A stretch of 64,000 nt of DNA, taken from positions 62,001 through 126,000 of the forward strand of contig NZ_JAPNLJ010000019.1 in the NCBI RefSeq assembly GCF_026627445.1, given 5' to 3'. Shown here piece by piece: positions 54,559 through 62,673 of the stretch. The stretch comes from Streptomyces sp. H27-H1 (lineage in GTDB: Bacteria; Actinomycetota; Actinomycetes; Streptomycetales; Streptomycetaceae). The notes beneath the pieces were generated by a model. It was given only the letters and a program-made list of their open reading frames with translations, was not told the origin of the DNA and ran no database searches. Made by a program: the position numbers and the translations under genes. How positions within the stretch are numbered: position 1 is the stretch's first letter; each line of letters opens with the position of its first letter.

Positions 54559-55959
54559 ATGAGCATCCGCACCCTCATCCGCGGCGGCCTCGTCATCACG
54601 GCCGCCGACGAGCTCCACGCCGACGTGCTGATCGAGGACGGCCGGGTCGCCGCCCTCGCGGCACACGGCACGGCGGCCGCCGGAACCTGGACGGCCGACC
54701 GGACGATCGACGCGAGCGGGAAGTACGTCATCCCCGGCGGGGTCGACGCCCACACCCACATGGAGCTGCCCTTCGGCGGCACCGCCGCCTCCGACACCTT
54801 CGAAACCGGGACCCGGGCCGCCGCCTGGGGCGGCACCACCACCATCGTGGACTTCGCCGTGCAGACGCCGGGGCACGCCCTGCGCGAGGGCCTGGACGCC
54901 TGGTACGCCAAGGCCGACGGCCAGTGCGCCGTCGACTACGCCTTCCACATGATCCTCTCGGACGTCCACGAGGGCACCCTGAAGGAGATGGACCACCTGG
55001 TGGGGGAGGGGATCACCTCCTTCAAGCTGTTCATGGCGTACCCCGGGGTCTTCTACAGCGACGACGGGCAGATCCTGCGCGCGATGCAGCGGGCGTCGGG
55101 CAACGGCGGGCTGATCATGATGCACGCGGAGAACGGCATCGCGATCGACGTGCTCGTCGAACAGGCCCTGGCGCGCGGGGAGACCGATCCCCGTCACCAC
55201 GGCGAGGTCCGCAAGGTGCTGCTGGAGGCGGAGGCCACCCACCGGGCGATCCAGCTGGCGCGGGTGGCGGGCGCCCCGCTGTACGTGGTCCACGTATCGG
55301 CGGAGGAGGCCGTCGCGGAGCTGGCGCTTGCCCGGGACAAGGGCTTGCCGGTCTTCGGTGAAACCTGCCCGCAGTACCTGTTCCTGTCCACCGACAACCT
55401 CGAAGAGCCGGACTTCCAGGGCGCCAAGTACGTGTGCTCCACCCCGTTGCGCCCCCGCGAGCACCAGGCGGCGCTGTGGCGGGGCCTGCGCACGAACGAC
55501 CTCCAGGTGGTTTCCACGGACCACTGCCCGTTCTGTTTCCGCGGTCAGAAGGAGCTGGGCCGCGGGGACTTCTCGAAGATCCCGAATGGCCTGCCGGGCG
55601 TGGAGAACCGCATGGACCTCCTCCACCAGGCGGTCCTGGACGGGCACATCAGCCGCCGGCGCTGGATCGAGATCGCGTGCGCGACCCCGGCCCGGATGTT
55701 CGGGCTCTACCCGCAGAAGGGCACGATCGCGCCGGGTTCCGATGCCGACATCGTCCTCTATGATCCGCATGCCGAGCAGGTCATCTCCGCCGAGACGCAC
55801 CACATGAACGTGGACTACTCGGCGTACGAGGGCAAGCGGATCACCGGACGCGTCGACACGGTCCTCTCGCGCGGCGAACTCGTCATCGACCAGCGCGAGT
55901 ACACCGGCCGGGCCGGCCACGGGGCCTTCATCCCCCGCTCCACCTGTCAGTACCTGTAA
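54559..55959 (+). CDS. hydA: Dihydropyrimidinase (hydantoinase)
   Basis: The 466-residue cyclic amidohydrolase has the metal-binding GGVDAHTHMELPFGG, the carboxylated Lys in TSFKLFMAYPG, His ligands in MMHAEN and YVVHVSAEEA, and Asp in STDHCPF. It opens dihydrouracil or dihydrothymine to N-carbamoyl-beta-amino acids, the substrate of the first gene of the operon. The frame extends leftward past 54559 without meaning; GGGGGA precedes this ATG. Confidence 0.93.
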   Translation: MSIRTLIRGGLVITAADELHADVLIEDGRVAALAAHGTAAAGTWTADRTIDASGKYVIPGGVDAHTHMELPFGGTAASDTFETGTRAAAWGGTTTIVDFAVQTPGHALREGLDAWYAKADGQCAVDYAFHMILSDVHEGTLKEMDHLVGEGITSFKLFMAYPGVFYSDDGQILRAMQRASGNGGLIMMHAENGIAIDVLVEQALARGETDPRHHGEVRKVLLEAEATHRAIQLARVAGAPLYVVHVSAEEAVAELALARDKGLPVFGETCPQYLFLSTDNLEEPDFQGAKYVCSTPLRPREHQAALWRGLRTNDLQVVSTDHCPFCFRGQKELGRGDFSKIPNGLPGVENRMDLLHQAVLDGHISRRRWIEIACATPARMFGLYPQKGTIAPGSDADIVLYDPHAEQVISAETHHMNVDYSAYEGKRITGRVDTVLSRGELVIDQREYTGRAGHGAFIPRSTCQYL

Positions 55960-55989
55960 GCAAGGCTGTGCTCAATCTAAGGACACGCG

Positions 55990-56988
55990 ATGGACTTCGG
56001 CCTCGTCCTGCAGACCGACCCGCCCGCCTCGCAGGTCGTCAGCCTCATGAAGCGCGGCGAACGCAACGGCTTCCGCTACGGCTGGACCTTCGACTCCGCC
56101 GTGCTGTGGCAGGAACCGTTCGTCATCTACAGCCAGATCCTGGCCAACACGCAGCGCATGCACGTCGGTCCGATGGTCACCAACCCGGGCACCCGCACCT
56201 GGGAGGTGACCGCCTCCACCTTCGCCACCCTCAACGACATGTACGGCAACCGCACCGTCTGCGGGATCGGCCGCGGGGACTCGGCGATGCGGGTCGCGGG
56301 CCGGGCCCCCAACACCCTGGCACGGCTCGGGGAGGCCATCGAGGTGATCCGGGATCTGGCGGAGGGCCGTGAGGCGGTCGTGGACGGCAACCCGATCCGG
56401 ATCCCCTGGATCACGGACGGGAAGCTGCCCGTCTGGATGGCCGCGTACGGGCCCAAGGCCCTCGCGCTCGCCGGGCAGAAGGCCGACGGGTTCATCCTTC
56501 AGCTCGCCGACCTCTACCTCACCGAGTGGATGATCAAGGCGGTCCGCCAGGCCGCCGTGGAGGCCGGCCGCGACCCCGACTCGATCACCATCTGCGTAGC
56601 GGCCCCGGCGTACGTGGGGGACGATCTCGCGCACGCCCGCGACCAGTGCCGCTGGTTCGGCGGCATGGTCGGCAATCACGTCGCCGACCTGGTCTCCCGC
56701 TACGGCGAGCACTCCTCGATGGTCCCGGACGAGCTCACGGAGTACGTCAAATCCCGCCAGGGCTACGACTACAGCCACCACGGCCGCACCGGGAATCCCT
56801 CGGCCGACTTCGTCCCCGACGAGATCGTCGACCGCTTCTGCCTGCTGGGTCCGGCCGAGGCCCACATCGAGAAGCTCCGGGCACTGCGCGATCTCGGCGT
56901 CGACCAGTTCGCCCTCTACAACATGCACGACGCCCGTGAAGCGACCATCGACGCGTACGGATCCGACGTCATCCCGTTGTTCAGCTGA
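55990..56988 (+). CDS. LLM-class F420-dependent oxidoreductase (TIGR03842-like)
   Basis: The 332-residue TIM-barrel protein has F420/luciferase-type blocks TFDSAVLWQEPFV, MVTNPGTRTWEVTAS, GIGRGDSAMR, WMAAYGPKALALAGQKADG. AAGGA precedes the ATG. It follows hydA by 30 bp and completes the operon. I recall this subfamily being linked to dihydropyrimidinase genes. No dihydropyrimidine dehydrogenase is present nearby, so it may perform that redox step with F420 (inference). Confidence 0.85.
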   Translation: MDFGLVLQTDPPASQVVSLMKRGERNGFRYGWTFDSAVLWQEPFVIYSQILANTQRMHVGPMVTNPGTRTWEVTASTFATLNDMYGNRTVCGIGRGDSAMRVAGRAPNTLARLGEAIEVIRDLAEGREAVVDGNPIRIPWITDGKLPVWMAAYGPKALALAGQKADGFILQLADLYLTEWMIKAVRQAAVEAGRDPDSITICVAAPAYVGDDLAHARDQCRWFGGMVGNHVADLVSRYGEHSSMVPDELTEYVKSRQGYDYSHHGRTGNPSADFVPDEIVDRFCLLGPAEAHIEKLRALRDLGVDQFALYNMHDAREATIDAYGSDVIPLFS

Positions 56989-57070
56989 CCTTTACGAGGG
57001 GCGCGGGGCCGGCCGGAAGACCGGCCCGTGACGCCCCCGCGCCTTCTCCGACGGCGCATCAACATGAAAG

Positions 57071-57115
57071 AGCCGCCTCTCGGACCGGGTGTTGAACCCG
57101 GTTCGAGAGGCGGCT
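57071..57115 (+). terminator. Terminator of the pyrimidine operon
   Basis: Stem 57071-57082 with 57104-57115 (AGCCGCCTCTCG), continued by ACCGGGT/ACCCGGT and a GTTGA loop, then TTTCTG. It contains a GGTTCGA string but is not a tRNA. Confidence 0.75.
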
Positions 57116-57206
57116 TTCTGCGTTGCGGCGGCCTGACCGCGCAGCCCTGTCGCCTCGGGGCCGGATTCGCCACCTGGGGCCGACCGAGGGCGGGCTCCGG
57201 CTCTTA

Positions 57207-57260
57207 CATACCCCCTATGGGTATGCTACGTTGCTCCGCAGAAGTACCCCCCAGGGGTAT
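57207..57260 (+). promoter_or_regulatory. Twin CsoR-like operators upstream of the MFS gene
   Basis: Site 1 is CATACCC-N5-GGGTATG (57207-57225). Site 2 is TACCCC-N3-GGGGTA (57245-57259). Centres are 36 bp apart. CsoR-family proteins (copper, persulfide, formaldehyde or nickel sensors) bind TACCC...GGGTA palindromes of this kind. No CsoR gene is in the window. Confidence 0.55.
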
Positions 57261-57283
57261 GTTGCAGAGAAGGGTCAGGGCAA

Positions 57284-58717
57284 ATGGCAACCGTCAATCC
57301 CCTGCGTTGGTGGGCACTTGCCGTGCTCGCCACCGCGCAGTTCATGGTCATCATGGACACCTCGATCATCGGGGTGGCACTCCCCGAGATGCAGAAGGAC
57401 CTCGGCTTCTCGCAGGGCGAGCTGCAGTGGGTCTTCAACGCCTACGTCATCGTCTTCGGCGGACTGCTCCTGCTCGGCGGTCGACTCTCCGACCTGGTCG
57501 GAGCCCGCAAGATCTTCGCCGCCGGCTGGGCGACCATGATCGTCGGCTCGATCGTCGCCGCTGCCGCGCAGACGGCCACGGTCGAGATCGTCGGCCGCGC
57601 TGTCCAGGGCGTCGGTGGCGCGCTCATCGCACCCGCCGCCATGACCCTGTTGATGATGCTCTTCATGCACGACCCGAAGGAGCTCGGCAAGGCGATGGCG
57701 CTGTACGGCGCCGCTGCTCCCGCCGGTGGCACCGCGGGCGTGTTCCTGGGTGGTGTCTTCACCGAGTGGATGAGCTGGCAGTGGGTCTTCATCATCTACA
57801 TCCCGATCGGTCTCGCGACCCTCGCCGCGACCAGGCTGCTGCCCGCCGTCGCGTCCCGTCGCGGTTCCGTGGACGTCCTGGGCGCGGTCGCGGTCACCGC
57901 GGGCCTGGCGCTCGCCGTGTTCGCCGTCGTCCGCGCGCCCGAAGTGGGCTGGGGCTCCACCGCGACCGTCCTCGAGCTGATCGGCGCCGTCGTCCTGCTC
58001 GTCGTCTTCTTCCTGATCCAGAAGTCCATCCGCGAGCCGCTCATGCCGCTCAGCGTCTGGCGCGTGCCGCGTCTCGGCTCGGCCAACCTGGCGATGACGC
58101 TGCTCGGCGCCGCGTGGATCCCGATGTGGTACTTCCTCAACCTCTACCTGCAGCAGGTGCTGAACTACGGGGCCTTCGCCTCCGGCGCCGCGCTGCTCCC
58201 CATGACCGTCCTGCTGATGATCTTCATGACGGCGATCACCAGCCGCCTCATGGGCAGGTTCGGCGCGAAGCCGCTGATCGTCGCAGGGCTTCTGGCCCTC
58301 TCGGCCGGGCTGGTCTGGCTGTCGGCCGTGGAGCCGACCGGCACCTTCCTGGTCGACGTCCTGCCGGCCTCGCTCGTTGCCGCCCTCGGCATGGCGCTGG
58401 CCTACATTCCCGCGATGATCGCCGCCATGTCCGGCGCCCCCCAGGAGCAGGCGGGTCTGGCCTCGGGCATCGTCAACACGACGTACAACGTGGGCTCGGC
58501 CCTGGGTCTGGCCGCCCTGACCGCTCTTGCCACCACGCAGGGCGCCGGTGAGCTGGGCGACCTGCCCGCCCTCACCGATGGCTTCAGTGCCGCGTTCCTC
58601 GCCGCCGCCGCCATCGCGGCCGCGGGCGCCGTGATCACCCTTCTCGTGATGAAGGGGGACCGGGCGGCGGCGCCAGCAGCCGCCCCCGCGCCGCAGAGCG
58701 AGACCGCCGGGGTGTGA
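57284..58717 (+). CDS. DHA2-family MFS efflux transporter (EmrB/QacA type)
   Basis: The 477-residue protein has about 14 membrane helices. Signatures: motif D1-like FMVIMDTSIIGVALPEMQ, GGRLSDLVGARKIF (motif A), VQGVGGALIAPAAMT (motif B) and GGTAGVFLGGVFTEW (motif C, antiporter). Such pumps expel drugs, dyes or electrophiles by proton antiport. Two CsoR-like sites upstream suggest induction by a metal or reactive sulfur/aldehyde rather than by an antibiotic (inference). Confidence 0.9.
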   Translation: MATVNPLRWWALAVLATAQFMVIMDTSIIGVALPEMQKDLGFSQGELQWVFNAYVIVFGGLLLLGGRLSDLVGARKIFAAGWATMIVGSIVAAAAQTATVEIVGRAVQGVGGALIAPAAMTLLMMLFMHDPKELGKAMALYGAAAPAGGTAGVFLGGVFTEWMSWQWVFIIYIPIGLATLAATRLLPAVASRRGSVDVLGAVAVTAGLALAVFAVVRAPEVGWGSTATVLELIGAVVLLVVFFLIQKSIREPLMPLSVWRVPRLGSANLAMTLLGAAWIPMWYFLNLYLQQVLNYGAFASGAALLPMTVLLMIFMTAITSRLMGRFGAKPLIVAGLLALSAGLVWLSAVEPTGTFLVDVLPASLVAALGMALAYIPAMIAAMSGAPQEQAGLASGIVNTTYNVGSALGLAALTALATTQGAGELGDLPALTDGFSAAFLAAAAIAAAGAVITLLVMKGDRAAAPAAAPAPQSETAGV

Positions 58718-58742
58718 CGCACGGGCTCGTCCCGCACCGGCC

Positions 58743-58785
58743 AAGGGGTCGCCCGAGGTCCGCCACGGACATCGGGCGACCCCTT
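58743..58785 (+). terminator. Terminator of the MFS gene
   Basis: Perfect 14-bp arms 58743-58756 and 58772-58785 (AAGGGGTCGCCCGA) followed by TTC. Confidence 0.75.
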
Positions 58786-58895
58786 TCTGCCGCTGCCCAC
58801 GCTTCCCATCCGTGCCCGTACCCCGCCTCCCACTCCCAACCGCACCCGCACGCCCGACCCCGACGGCCGGACCGGCCGATCAGGCAGGAGACCTC

Positions 58896-60080
58896 ATGGA
58901 AGACATCCGAACCCGTGCCGTACACGTCGTGAACCAGCCTCCGGCCCGGGGGAGCCGGCCCCTCTCCGTTCCTCTGGTGCAGTCGTCCGCCTTCGCCTTC
59001 GACTCCGCGAGCGAGCTCGCCGAAGCCATGGCCGGCCCGGACGGCCAGTACGTCTACAGCCGCCGGGGCAATCCCACGGTCCGCGCCCTGGAGCACACGC
59101 TGGCCGGCCTGGAGGGCGGTGCTTCGGCGATCGCCTTCGCCTCCGGGATGGGGGCCATCAGCGGCGTCCTGCTGGCGCTCCTGCGTCCGGGTGATCACGT
59201 CGTGGCGCAGCGGTGTCTCTACGGAGGGACGTACGCCTCCCTGACCGACCTGGCGGACCGGTACGGCATCGAGGTCACGTACGTCAGCGGCGACGAAGTG
59301 GTGGAGTTCGAGGCGGCGGCCGGTCCCCGGACCCGGCTGCTCGTCATGGAGACCATCGCGAACCCGACTGGCCAAGTCCCCGATCTGCCAGGCCTGTTGG
59401 CTGCCGCCCGACGCCGGAACGTCATCAGCGCCGTGGACAACTCCCTCGCGTCACCCGTCCTGTGCCGCCCCATCGAACTCGGCGCCGACATCGTGCTCCA
59501 CTCCACGACCAAGTACCTGGCCGGACACTCCGACGTCCTCGGCGGGGCGGCCGTCTTCGCGGACGACGGGCTGCGGCAGGAGATATGGCCGCGGACGGTC
59601 GAACTCGGTTCCACCCCGGACCCGTTCGCCGCCTGGTTGACCCTGCGGGGGATACCGACGCTGCCCCTGCGGATGCGTGAGCACTGCGCCAACGCCGACG
59701 TGCTGGCCGGCCGGCTGGCCGCTCATCCCGCCGTCACGGCCATCCACTGGCCCTGGCTCCCCGCCCACCCCTCGTACGCCGTCGCACGCAAGGTGCTCTC
59801 CGGTGGGGGAGGGCTGCTCTCCTTCGAGCTCGCCGGAGGCCGGGAGGCGGGAAGGGCGTTCGTGGAGGGCGTGCGGCTGGCACGGCTCGCGCTGTCGCTG
59901 GGCGGGGTGGAGACGCTGGTGACGCATCCGGCCAGTACCTCGCACCGGGAGCTGGGCGCGGCGGCGTTGGCCGCAGCGGGGATCGGGGCGGGCCTGGTGC
60001 GGATGTCCGTAGGCATCGAGGACCCCGAAGACCTGTGGCGCGACGTCGAACAGGCCCTGTCCGGCGTTGTTTTGGGTTGA
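58896..60080 (+). CDS. Cys/Met-metabolism PLP enzyme (cystathionine synthase/lyase-like)
   Basis: The ATG at 58896 follows AGGAG at 6-nt spacing and gives 394 residues. Family motifs: YSRRGNPTVRALE, FASGMGAISG, NPTGQVPDLPGL, Asp181 and the PLP lysine Lys206 in HSTTKYLAGHSDVLGG, then SLGGVETLVTHPAS. It acts on a homoserine- or cysteine-type substrate by gamma- or beta-elimination or replacement. It stands between the MFS terminator and the N-oxygenase operon promoter. Its stop codon overlaps that promoter's -35 box, so it may belong functionally to the same pathway. Confidence 0.9.
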   Translation: MEDIRTRAVHVVNQPPARGSRPLSVPLVQSSAFAFDSASELAEAMAGPDGQYVYSRRGNPTVRALEHTLAGLEGGASAIAFASGMGAISGVLLALLRPGDHVVAQRCLYGGTYASLTDLADRYGIEVTYVSGDEVVEFEAAAGPRTRLLVMETIANPTGQVPDLPGLLAAARRRNVISAVDNSLASPVLCRPIELGADIVLHSTTKYLAGHSDVLGGAAVFADDGLRQEIWPRTVELGSTPDPFAAWLTLRGIPTLPLRMREHCANADVLAGRLAAHPAVTAIHWPWLPAHPSYAVARKVLSGGGGLLSFELAGGREAGRAFVEGVRLARLALSLGGVETLVTHPASTSHRELGAAALAAAGIGAGLVRMSVGIEDPEDLWRDVEQALSGVVLG

Positions 60081-60112
60081 CAAAATAAATGAACCATTCG
60101 TAGATTGGTTCA
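60077..60112 (+). promoter_or_regulatory. Strong promoter with internal palindrome for the N-oxygenase operon
   Basis: -35 TTGACA (60077-60082), 18-bp spacer, -10 TAGATT (60101-60106). The palindrome TGAACCA-N9-TGGTTCA (60090-60112) overlaps the spacer and the -10, the layout of a repressor operator. The AT-rich stretch stands out from its surroundings. Predicted start near 60113. Confidence 0.65.
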
Positions 60113-60151
60113 CGCCAAGGAATCACTGCTCTACGTCAAAAGGGGCGCACG

Positions 60152-60673
60152 ATGCGGTACTTCGAGGACTTCCGGACCGGTGACGTCCACGAGCTGGGCA
60201 CGGTCACCGTCACCGTTGAGGAGGTGCTGGAATTCGGTAGGCGCTTCGACCCGCAGCCCTTCCACACGGACCCGGTGCTCGCCGCCGGTTCGCCGTTCGG
60301 CGGCCTGATCGCCAGTGGCTGGCACACCGCCTCGATGTTCATGAGGCGCTACGTCGACGGGTTGCTGGTCCACAGCGCGTGCACCGGTTCCCCCGGGGTC
60401 GACGAGATCCGCTACGTGCGCCCCGTGCGCCCGGGGGACGTCCTCACCGCCCGAGTGGAGATCCTCGGATCCCGCCCGTCGCCGTTCAACTCGAGCACCG
60501 GCATCGTGCAGCCCAAGTGCCTTCTGCTCGACCGCGACGGGGCGGTCGTCTTCAGCATGATCCTGCACAGCATCTTCGAGCGCAGGCCCGCCGGTGCCGT
60601 TGCCGACGCCCCGTGTTCCGGGACGAAGTCCGCCGCCGAGGATCCGGTCCCGTGCGTGCGAGCCATGGCCTGA
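60152..60673 (+). CDS. MaoC-like dehydratase (hot-dog fold)
   Basis: The 173-residue product has AGGGG 6 nt before the ATG. It carries the hydratase-2 signature DPQPFHTDPVLAAGSPFGGL followed by ASGWHTASM (catalytic Asp/His). It would hydrate or dehydrate an acyl-CoA or acyl-carrier-protein thioester. First gene of the predicted biosynthetic operon. Confidence 0.87.
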   Translation: MRYFEDFRTGDVHELGTVTVTVEEVLEFGRRFDPQPFHTDPVLAAGSPFGGLIASGWHTASMFMRRYVDGLLVHSACTGSPGVDEIRYVRPVRPGDVLTARVEILGSRPSPFNSSTGIVQPKCLLLDRDGAVVFSMILHSIFERRPAGAVADAPCSGTKSAAEDPVPCVRAMA

Positions 60674-60748
60674 CCACCCCGGCGCGAGACCACCTCGAAC
60701 CCCGCGACCGTCCGTACCCATCCCACCCGATGTGAAGGGAGACCTCCT

Positions 60749-61588
60749 GTGGAGGCCGTATCCCGAACCGCCCAGTGGACCGCCGCAGCGCGAGCCCTGG
60801 AGACCGACCGAGAGGACCGGCTGTTCGCCGATCCCTACGCACGCACCGTCGCCGACGACATCGGCTTCGAACTCCTGGAGCGCTACGCCGGGGCCGGCAC
60901 CGTACCGTTCCTCGCCATCCGCACCACCTACCTGGACCGGGCCGTCGTACGGGCCGTCGAGGAACACGGCATCCGCCAGATCGTTTTCCTCGCCGCCGGC
61001 ATGGACACCCGCTTCTACCGGCTCCCCTGGCCCGAGGGCGTCACCGTCTACGAGCTGGACCGCCCCGCGCTGCTGGAGGCGAAGGCGCGGATGCTCGCCG
61101 ACGAACCCGCTCCCGCCGGGCGCAGCCGCGTCACCGTCCCCGTGGACCTCACGCAGGACTGGACCGGTCCGCTCAAGGAGGCCGGCTGGCGCAGTGACGA
61201 GCCGGTGCTGTGGGTGGTCGAGGGGCTCCTCTTCTTCCTCCCCGAGGGCGCCGTGCGCAACCTGATCTCGACCCTGGCCGTGCACTCCGCGCCCGACTCG
61301 GTGCTGCTCGGAGACGTCATCAGCAGGGCCGCCCTGATGAACCCCCTCTCCCGCCCCTTCCTGAACTGCCTCGCCGAAGACGGCAACCCCTGGCTGTTCG
61401 GCACGGAAACCCCCGAGCAACTGCTCGCCGAGTGCGGGTGGGAAGTCCGCGAGGTGCGGCAGCCGGGCGAGCCGGGCGCCGACTTCGGCCGCTGGCCGTA
61501 CCCGGTTCCGCCGCGCAGTGTCCCGGGCGTTCCCCGCTCGTTCCTGTTCACCTGCGACCTTCCGGGCTCCGAGGAGGTGGCGGCATGA
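60749..61588 (+). CDS. SAM-dependent methyltransferase, Ppm1/LCMT family
   Basis: The GTG at 60749 has GAAGGGA 8 nt upstream. The 279-residue product shows the Mycobacterium/Streptomyces Tcmp/LCMT blocks: RTAQWTAAARALETDRED, LFADPYARTVA, TTYLDRAVV, VFLAAGMDTRFYRL, VYELDRPALLEAK and EGLLFFLPEG. Members of this class methylate carboxyl or hydroxyl groups, including in natural products. Its stop overlaps the next methyltransferase start (ATGA). Confidence 0.88.
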   Translation: MEAVSRTAQWTAAARALETDREDRLFADPYARTVADDIGFELLERYAGAGTVPFLAIRTTYLDRAVVRAVEEHGIRQIVFLAAGMDTRFYRLPWPEGVTVYELDRPALLEAKARMLADEPAPAGRSRVTVPVDLTQDWTGPLKEAGWRSDEPVLWVVEGLLFFLPEGAVRNLISTLAVHSAPDSVLLGDVISRAALMNPLSRPFLNCLAEDGNPWLFGTETPEQLLAECGWEVREVRQPGEPGADFGRWPYPVPPRSVPGVPRSFLFTCDLPGSEEVAA

Positions 61589-62631
61589 GCGGCACGCACG
61601 AGTTCCACCAGCGCGTCATCAGCGATGCGGGAGCGGCCGTACGCGGGCTCACCGTCGCCCTCGGCGAGCGGCTCGGCCTGTACCGTGCGCTGGCCGAGGA
61701 CGGCCCCCTCACCGCGGCCGGGCTCGCGGTGCGCACCGGGATCGCCGAGCGGTACGCGCAGGAGTGGCTGCACGCCCAGCTGAGCGCCGGGTACGTCGAG
61801 CGCCACCCGAGCGCCGACACGTACACGCTGCCCGCCGACCACGTGCCCGTACTCGCCGACCCGGACGCCGTCACCTTCGCCGCCGGATTCTTCACCGCCC
61901 TCAAGGCCCTCTACGCAACCGAGGACCTGCTCGTCGACGCGTACCGCTCCGGCGACGGCGTCGGCTGGGCGGAACACGATCCGGCACTGGACACCGGGAT
62001 GGGAAGCTTCTTCCAGCCCACCTACCAGCACCGGCTCGTCCCCGACTGGCTGCCCGCCCTCCACGGGGTCACCGGCAAACTCCACGCCGGCGGCGCCGTC
62101 GCCGACGTGGGCTGCGGAGTCGGGCACACCACGCTGCTCATCGCCAGGGCATTCCCCGAGGCGACCGTGCACGGCTTCGACTACTCCGAGGAAGCCATCT
62201 CCATCGCCCGGCAGCTCGCCGAGGACGCCGGACTCGGCGACCGCGTCGTCTTCGACGTCGCCGCGGCCGACGACTACCCCGGCTCCGGCTACGACCTCGT
62301 CACCTTCTTCAACGCCCTGCACGACATGGGCGACCCCGTCGCCGCCGCGCAGCACGTGCACAAGTCCCTGGACGCCGAGGGGACGTGGATGCTCGTCGAG
62401 TCCAACGTCTCGCCCGCCGACATCGATACGCAGACACCCGCCGCCCGCATGTTCATGGCGCTGTCCGCCGTGATGTGCCTGCCCGTGGCCGTCGCCCAGC
62501 GGGGCCCTCACGCGCTCGGCAACCACTCCGGCGAGCAGGCGTTCCGCGCGATCGCGCAGGAGGCCGGCTTCACCCGCTGGCGGCGCGCGACAGAGACCCC
62601 GGTCAACGCCGTCTACGAAGTCCGGCCCTGA
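61585..62631 (+). CDS. Class I SAM methyltransferase with N-terminal winged helix
   Basis: The 348-residue protein has an N-terminal winged-helix-like dimerisation domain (10-85; ERLGLYRALAEDGPLTAAGL) and a Rossmann methyltransferase core (VADVGCGVGHTTLLIARAFP near 172-191, FDYSEEAIS, FFNALHDMGD). It resembles Rv2258c-like enzymes. A second methyltransferase in the operon implies two methylations, or one methylation plus a SAM-binding regulatory role. Confidence 0.88.
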   Translation: MSGTHEFHQRVISDAGAAVRGLTVALGERLGLYRALAEDGPLTAAGLAVRTGIAERYAQEWLHAQLSAGYVERHPSADTYTLPADHVPVLADPDAVTFAAGFFTALKALYATEDLLVDAYRSGDGVGWAEHDPALDTGMGSFFQPTYQHRLVPDWLPALHGVTGKLHAGGAVADVGCGVGHTTLLIARAFPEATVHGFDYSEEAISIARQLAEDAGLGDRVVFDVAAADDYPGSGYDLVTFFNALHDMGDPVAAAQHVHKSLDAEGTWMLVESNVSPADIDTQTPAARMFMALSAVMCLPVAVAQRGPHALGNHSGEQAFRAIAQEAGFTRWRRATETPVNAVYEVRP

Positions 62632-62673
62632 CCGCGCGTCCGCCGCGCCCACCACCACACCGAGGGAGTCTCC

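Noticed and set aside
52900-55959. A 1019-codon open frame covering the aminotransferase and dihydropyrimidinase
   Set aside because: Its first two thirds are Arg/Pro-rich shadow sequence of the aminohydrolase and aminotransferase genes. Only the part from ATG 54559 encodes a recognisable protein.
57071-57115. tRNA-like hairpin containing GGTTCGA
   Set aside because: There are no acceptor, D or anticodon arms. It is a simple extended stem followed by T residues after an operon, so a terminator.
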